This document shows, in pieces, positions 60,854 to 64,000 of a stretch of DNA of 64,000 bases. The notes beneath the pieces were generated by a model. It was given only the letters and a program-made list of their open reading frames with translations. It made no database searches and had not been told where the DNA came from. Source of the DNA: Sporolactobacillus laevolacticus DSM 442 (GTDB lineage: Bacteria > Bacillota > Bacilli > Bacillales > Sporolactobacillaceae); assembly GCF_000497245.1 (NCBI RefSeq), contig NZ_AWTC01000004.1:219633-283632 (forward strand). The letters run 5' to 3'. Both the position numbers and the translations under genes were made by a program. Every line of letters starts with the position of its first letter. Position 1 is the stretch's first letter.

Positions 60854-61870
60854 TCAATCAATGGCTGTGCCATATTGCTTCTTGAAGTAATCCCTGTATT
60901 CCCCGGACCTTATTTTTTGCCACCATTTTTTATGAGTAAGATACCACTGGATGGTTTCATTAATCCCTGTTTCAAAGGTATACTTTGGCTGCCATCCAAG
61001 TTCGGTTTTTATCTTTGATGCGTCGATAGCGTAGCGCCGATCATGTCCAAGGCGATCTGAAACATGTTTGATTAAGCTATGCGGTTTGTTCAGCTTATCG
61101 AGAATCAGCTCGACAAGATCGATATTACGCTTTTCATTATGACCGCCAACATTATAGACCTCACCAGGTTTCCCTTGATGGAGTACAAGATCAATCGCTG
61201 CACAATGATCTTCAACATAGAGCCAGTCACGAATATTCTTGCCGTCACCGTAGACAGGCAGTTCTCGATCTTCCAGTGCATTGGTTATGATTAATGGAAT
61301 CAATTTTTCAGGGAAATGGTAGGGCCCATAGTTATTGGAGCAGCGTGTGATATTAATATTCATACCATAAGTTTCAAAATAGGCTCGAACAACCATGTCT
61401 GCTGAAGCTTTACTCGCAGCATAAGGACTGTTGGGTGCTAATGGTGTTTTCTCTGTAAAGTAACCATTCGACCCTAAGGAGCCATACACTTCATCCGTAG
61501 AAATTTGCAGGTATTTCTTCACATGCTTATTTTTTGCTGCATCAAGCAAGGTTTGTGTTCCGAGTACATTTGTTTTGATAAATACATCGGGTTGGGTGAT
61601 ACTACGATCAACATGGGATTCTGCAGCAAAATTAACAATCGTATCAATAGCATACTGATCGATGACATAGTCAATCAGTTCATAGTTGCAGATATTTCCA
61701 TGAACAAAATGGTAATTTTGATGTGCTCTAATATCTTCAAGATTTTCTAAATTGCCTGCATAGGTAAGTAAATCAAAATTAACGATTGTATAAGTTGGGT
61801 GAGCCTTTATCATATGATGAATAAAGTTGCTTCCTATAAAACCGGCTCCTCCAGATACTAGCAGTTTCAT
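60854..61870 (-). CDS. rfbB: dTDP-glucose 4,6-dehydratase RmlB
   Basis: 338 residues from ATG 61870. SDR-type nucleotide-sugar dehydratase that makes dTDP-4-keto-6-deoxyglucose. NAD motif GGAGFIGSNFIHHM, AAESHVDRSITQPDVFI, the TDEVYGSLG active-site segment (Asp/Glu), YxxxK in SPYAASKASADM and RCSNNYGPYHFPEKLIPLI are diagnostic. The stop of rmlA lies 25 nt upstream of the start, and GGAGG precedes it. The product feeds the 3,4-ketoisomerase; no RmlC or RmlD for rhamnose is in the window. Confidence 0.96.
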   Translation of the reverse strand: MKLLVSGGAGFIGSNFIHHMIKAHPTYTIVNFDLLTYAGNLENLEDIRAHQNYHFVHGNICNYELIDYVIDQYAIDTIVNFAAESHVDRSITQPDVFIKTNVLGTQTLLDAAKNKHVKKYLQISTDEVYGSLGSNGYFTEKTPLAPNSPYAASKASADMVVRAYFETYGMNINITRCSNNYGPYHFPEKLIPLIITNALEDRELPVYGDGKNIRDWLYVEDHCAAIDLVLHQGKPGEVYNVGGHNEKRNIDLVELILDKLNKPHSLIKHVSDRLGHDRRYAIDASKIKTELGWQPKYTFETGINETIQWYLTHKKWWQKIRSGEYRDYFKKQYGTAID

Positions 61871-61894
61871 CAATCCTCAACCTCCATATGAGAA

Positions 61895-62770
61895 CTATGT
61901 AGCCTGTTCCTTCAACAAATTCAGTAGATATTGCCCATATCCATTTTTACTTAAAGGCTGAGCTAATTGGTATAATTTGTTTTCATCAATATAGCCCATA
62001 CGATAAGCAATTTCTTCAAGACATGCAATTTGCAATCCCTGTCGATTCTCTACTGTTTGAATAAAAAGGGAAGCACTTAACAAAGATTCATGAGTCCCTG
62101 TATCGAGCCAAGCAAATCCACGTCCAAGTAATTCAACATTTAACTCGCCTTGATTTAGATACACTTCGTTAACAGACGTAATTTCTAACTCTCCTCGAGC
62201 AGAAGGTTTTAAATCATTTACAATGTCTACCACCTGGTTATCATAAAAATAAAGACCAGTTACAGCATATGTTGATTTAGGATGCTTTGGCTTTTCTTGG
62301 ATTGATGTTACATGCCCCGTTTTATCAAATTCTACAATGCCAAATCGTTCAGGATCCTTAACATTATAGGCAAATACAGTTGCTCCCTTTTTTTGAGATG
62401 CAGCTTTACGAAGAATATTTGTGAAATCATCTCCGTAAAAAATATTGTCACCGAGTATAAGGGCTACGTGTTCGTTGCCAATAAATTCTTTACCTAATAT
62501 AAAAGCCTGAGCCAATCCGTCAGGGCTTGGTTGTATCTTATAGTTCAGCTGCACGCCGAGATCTGACCCATCACCAAGTAATTCTCTAAAGCGAGGTATA
62601 TCTTCAGGAGTAGAAATGATGAGTATATCCTTGATGCCGGCCAATAATAAAACGGATAATGGATAGTAAATCATCGGTTTGTCATAGATAGGTAGTAATT
62701 GTTTGGATATTGAGCGCGTGATCGGATATAAACGTGTACCGCTTCCACCTGCCAATACAATACCCTTCAA
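61895..62770 (-). CDS. rfbA: Glucose-1-phosphate thymidylyltransferase RmlA
   Basis: 291 residues from TTG 62770, which gives the family's normal start [23 protein letters not shown] precedes it and the longer frame to 62794 adds eight unlikely residues. Joins glucose 1-phosphate and dTTP. Typical blocks: [40 protein letters not shown]-like (here [11 protein letters not shown]), [10 protein letters not shown] and [14 protein letters not shown]. First step of the dTDP-sugar route, directly upstream of rmlB. Confidence 0.96.
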   Translation of the reverse strand: MKGIVLAGGSGTRLYPITRSISKQLLPIYDKPMIYYPLSVLLLAGIKDILIISTPEDIPRFRELLGDGSDLGVQLNYKIQPSPDGLAQAFILGKEFIGNEHVALILGDNIFYGDDFTNILRKAASQKKGATVFAYNVKDPERFGIVEFDKTGHVTSIQEKPKHPKSTYAVTGLYFYDNQVVDIVNDLKPSARGELEITSVNEVYLNQGELNVELLGRGFAWLDTGTHESLLSASLFIQTVENRQGLQIACLEEIAYRMGYIDENKLYQLAQPLSKNGYGQYLLNLLKEQAT

Positions 62771-63052
62771 AAAATCACATCCCATTTCTAACAAAAGATT
62801 TTTTGTTTATCTGGGTAATTCGGGTTTATTTCTGCGCACATAACTATTAGATGGTGTTCGAAAAGTCCTGGAAAAGGTAAGAAGGATCTTCCGCTAAGGA
62901 GAGGATCTTTCGTTAGTATAAAAAAGGATCTTCCGTTAATAAAAAGGATCTTCAACTAAATACGCTCACGTCCTGTGAGCAACGTTGAAGCCACCACATC
63001 CTGCGGAAGTACGTTCTGTGAGCAACGTTGAAGCCACCGCATCCTGTGAAAG
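62771..63052. other. Repeat-filled gap between fdtA-like gene and rmlA
   Basis: Contains a half-copy of the TTCGAAAA element (62856-62871), a four-unit GGATCTTC array and a 43-bp tandem duplication. No gene. As the block is transcribed right to left, this gap lies within the putative operon. Confidence 0.7.
62884..62956. repeat. GGATCTTC array, four units of about 20 bp
   Basis: GGATCTTCCGCTA, GGATCTTTCGTTA, GGATCTTCCGTTA and GGATCTTCAACTA at 62884, 62903, 62926 and 62946 (periods 19, 23 and 20). Confidence 0.88.
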
Positions 63053-63054
63053 TT
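62969..63054. repeat. 43-bp tandem duplication
   Basis: Two adjacent 43-bp units (62969-63011 and 63012-63054), each built on CTGTGAGCAACGTTGAAGCC followed by ACCRCATCCTG and a short tail; few mismatches. A related GTCCTGCAAGCAACGTTGGA lies at 57471-57490 near the other end of the block. The second unit reaches the stop codon of the fdtA-like gene. Confidence 0.88.
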
Positions 63055-63490
63055 AAATTTTTGAATCATCAGCTGGATTGGCTTGAAATATTTTTTTTGC
63101 CTCATTTAAGTAGAGATTGTAGTCTCTTATATAGTCTTCTTCAGAATAATGTTCTGAGGCAACAACTAATAATACACTTCCTTTTGAGAAATCAAACATT
63201 TCACGCCATACAAGGGGACCTATATACAAACCTACTGACGGGTCGTTTAAGTTTATTATTTCTTCTTCGTTTGGATTCTTAATCCTTATTTTTAATGAAC
63301 CATGTAAGCATATAAGTGCCTGTTGTAATTTTCTATGCGAATGAAACCCTCTTGCAGATTTCTGTGCAACCCCTGTAATGTAATAAATTCGTTTTATTTT
63401 AAAGGGGACATCAATTTTTTCTTCAATTGGCGTTAGATGGCCATCTTTACGCACAATATCCTTAAATTTCAATAGCGCACAATTATACAT
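63053..63490 (-). CDS. dTDP-4-oxo-6-deoxy-D-glucose 3,4-ketoisomerase (FdtA/QdtA-like)
   Basis: 145 residues from ATG 63490 (ATG 63493 is adjacent), with GGGAGGG upstream. A small cupin of the FdtA/QdtA/WxcM-C type: IKRIYYITGVAQKSARGFHS, HSHRKLQQALICLHGSLKI (conserved His pair), YIGPLVWREMFDFSKGSVLL and SEHYSEEDYIRDYNLYL are family hallmarks. It moves the keto group from C4 to C3 so that the DegT enzyme can aminate C3. 3,4-Ketoisomerases of the Fuc3N and Qui3N routes are too alike to separate by eye. It is the first gene of the minus-strand block. Confidence 0.92.
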   Translation of the reverse strand: MYNCALLKFKDIVRKDGHLTPIEEKIDVPFKIKRIYYITGVAQKSARGFHSHRKLQQALICLHGSLKIRIKNPNEEEIINLNDPSVGLYIGPLVWREMFDFSKGSVLLVVASEHYSEEDYIRDYNLYLNEAKKIFQANPADDSKI

Positions 63491-63493
63491 CAT

Positions 63494-64000
63494 TGCCCTC
63501 CCTTCCCTAGTTTCAGATGCCTCTAGAATTTGCCAACTTTTATTCTAAAGATCAGGACAGTACATCATAATTTATGTCACACGAAAACGGAAAATGCCTC
63601 AATAGTTCTTAATGATGAGCAAACAAGAGCTTTGAAATTGTGCGTATCATTTGTGAATGACACCAGTGAAGGGAAACATGAATGCTTATTTTTTAGATGC
63701 GTATTCTATTTCATTTCCAAGGACGATGTGTGTTCTCTCAGAAAATGTCAATGAATTTCAAAATTTAGTGAGTCATTCAATTGGGATATTAAAAAAATGA
63801 AAATGATTTTATAGACGCGTGGTACAAAAGTCCAGGTGGTTCTTGTCGAAAGTTGTCAATGAATCTTTGCCATGCGGGATTTTTCGGGGTTTTTCAGGAG
63901 GAAAGTCCGTATTCGGGAGTCTACTGAATCTTATATAATACGAGCAAGAAAGAAACCACTCATAAAAATTTCATCTTAAACACCTCAGAAGAAAATCATA
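63494..64000. other. Upstream region of the dTDP-amino-sugar block
   Basis: 507 bp, AT-rich, no supported gene. TGTCAATGAAT occurs twice as a direct repeat (63747 and 63868). A plus-strand TATAAT at 63935-63940 lacks a good -35. A 74-codon plus frame (63530-63754) has no ribosome binding site and no recognisable composition. Confidence 0.45.

Noticed and set aside
63530-63754. 74-codon ORF at the right edge
   Set aside because: No ribosome binding site and no protein-like pattern.

Overview
The window looks like chromosome from a low-to-mid GC Gram-positive spore-former-type bacterium (order Bacillales). The basis is AGGAGG-type ribosome binding sites, frequent TTG/GTG starts, lipoprotein solute-binding proteins, an S-box leader and Bacillales-style intergenic repeats. 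A Sporolactobacillus-like relative is my guess, not a demonstrated identity. No rRNA, tRNA, CRISPR array, intact transposase or phage gene was seen.

Layout. 1-5649: ethanolamine catabolism, with a divergent partial APC permease, eutA-eutB-eutC and a PduO-type cobalamin adenosyltransferase, and no microcompartment genes in view. 6567-8230: a PgaC/PgaD-type poly-GlcNAc synthase pair. 8411-11833: ribokinase, a class III aminotransferase and a D-2-hydroxyacid dehydrogenase whose Rossmann glycine motif is degraded. 12088-14301: secreted M30-like metalloprotease. 14719-22155: a LacI-controlled uptake and hydrolysis operon (glutamine-amidotransferase-like protein, two different M20 hydrolases, RbsABC-type transporter). 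22392-30126: a sigma-A promoter, a c-di-GMP-II riboswitch whose aptamer overlaps an intrinsic terminator, then a cellulose operon of the clostridial ccs type: synthase with PilZ domain, CcsB-like anchor protein, MBOAT acyltransferase, AlgJ/AlgX-like protein and GH5 endoglucanase. 30381-30839: VanZ-like protein.

30991-37287: an S-box (SAM-I) riboswitch in front of a complete oligopeptide-type ABC transporter and an OsmC-family protein. 37433-38506: M42 aminopeptidase. 38625-43494: a GntR/FCD regulator, an MFS transporter, and a minus-strand aminotransferase/D-2-hydroxyacid dehydrogenase pair. The transporter and the pair share a TGTATACA operator. 43735-45102: SH3/GH25 lysozyme. 45296-45597: a decayed nagA.

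46046-57417: a plus-strand exopolysaccharide cluster (Wzz-like protein, BY-kinase, priming transferase, Wzy-like polymerase, five glycosyltransferases, Wzx flippase). 57600-63490: a minus-strand block for a dTDP-3-amino-3,6-dideoxyhexose (FdtA/QdtA-like, RmlA, RmlB, FdtB/QdtB-like) with two more glycosyltransferases.

The theme is surface polysaccharide: three separate systems (PNAG-like, acetylated-cellulose-like, heteropolysaccharide). The most informative element is the c-di-GMP-II riboswitch. By sequence logic it is an ON switch for the cellulose operon, and the synthase carries its own PilZ c-di-GMP site, so one second messenger would gate both transcription and enzyme activity. Intergenic regions hold several repeat families, including three separate arrays of degenerate units of about 20-24 bp and a dispersed element whose end supplies the ribosome binding site of two glycosyltransferases.
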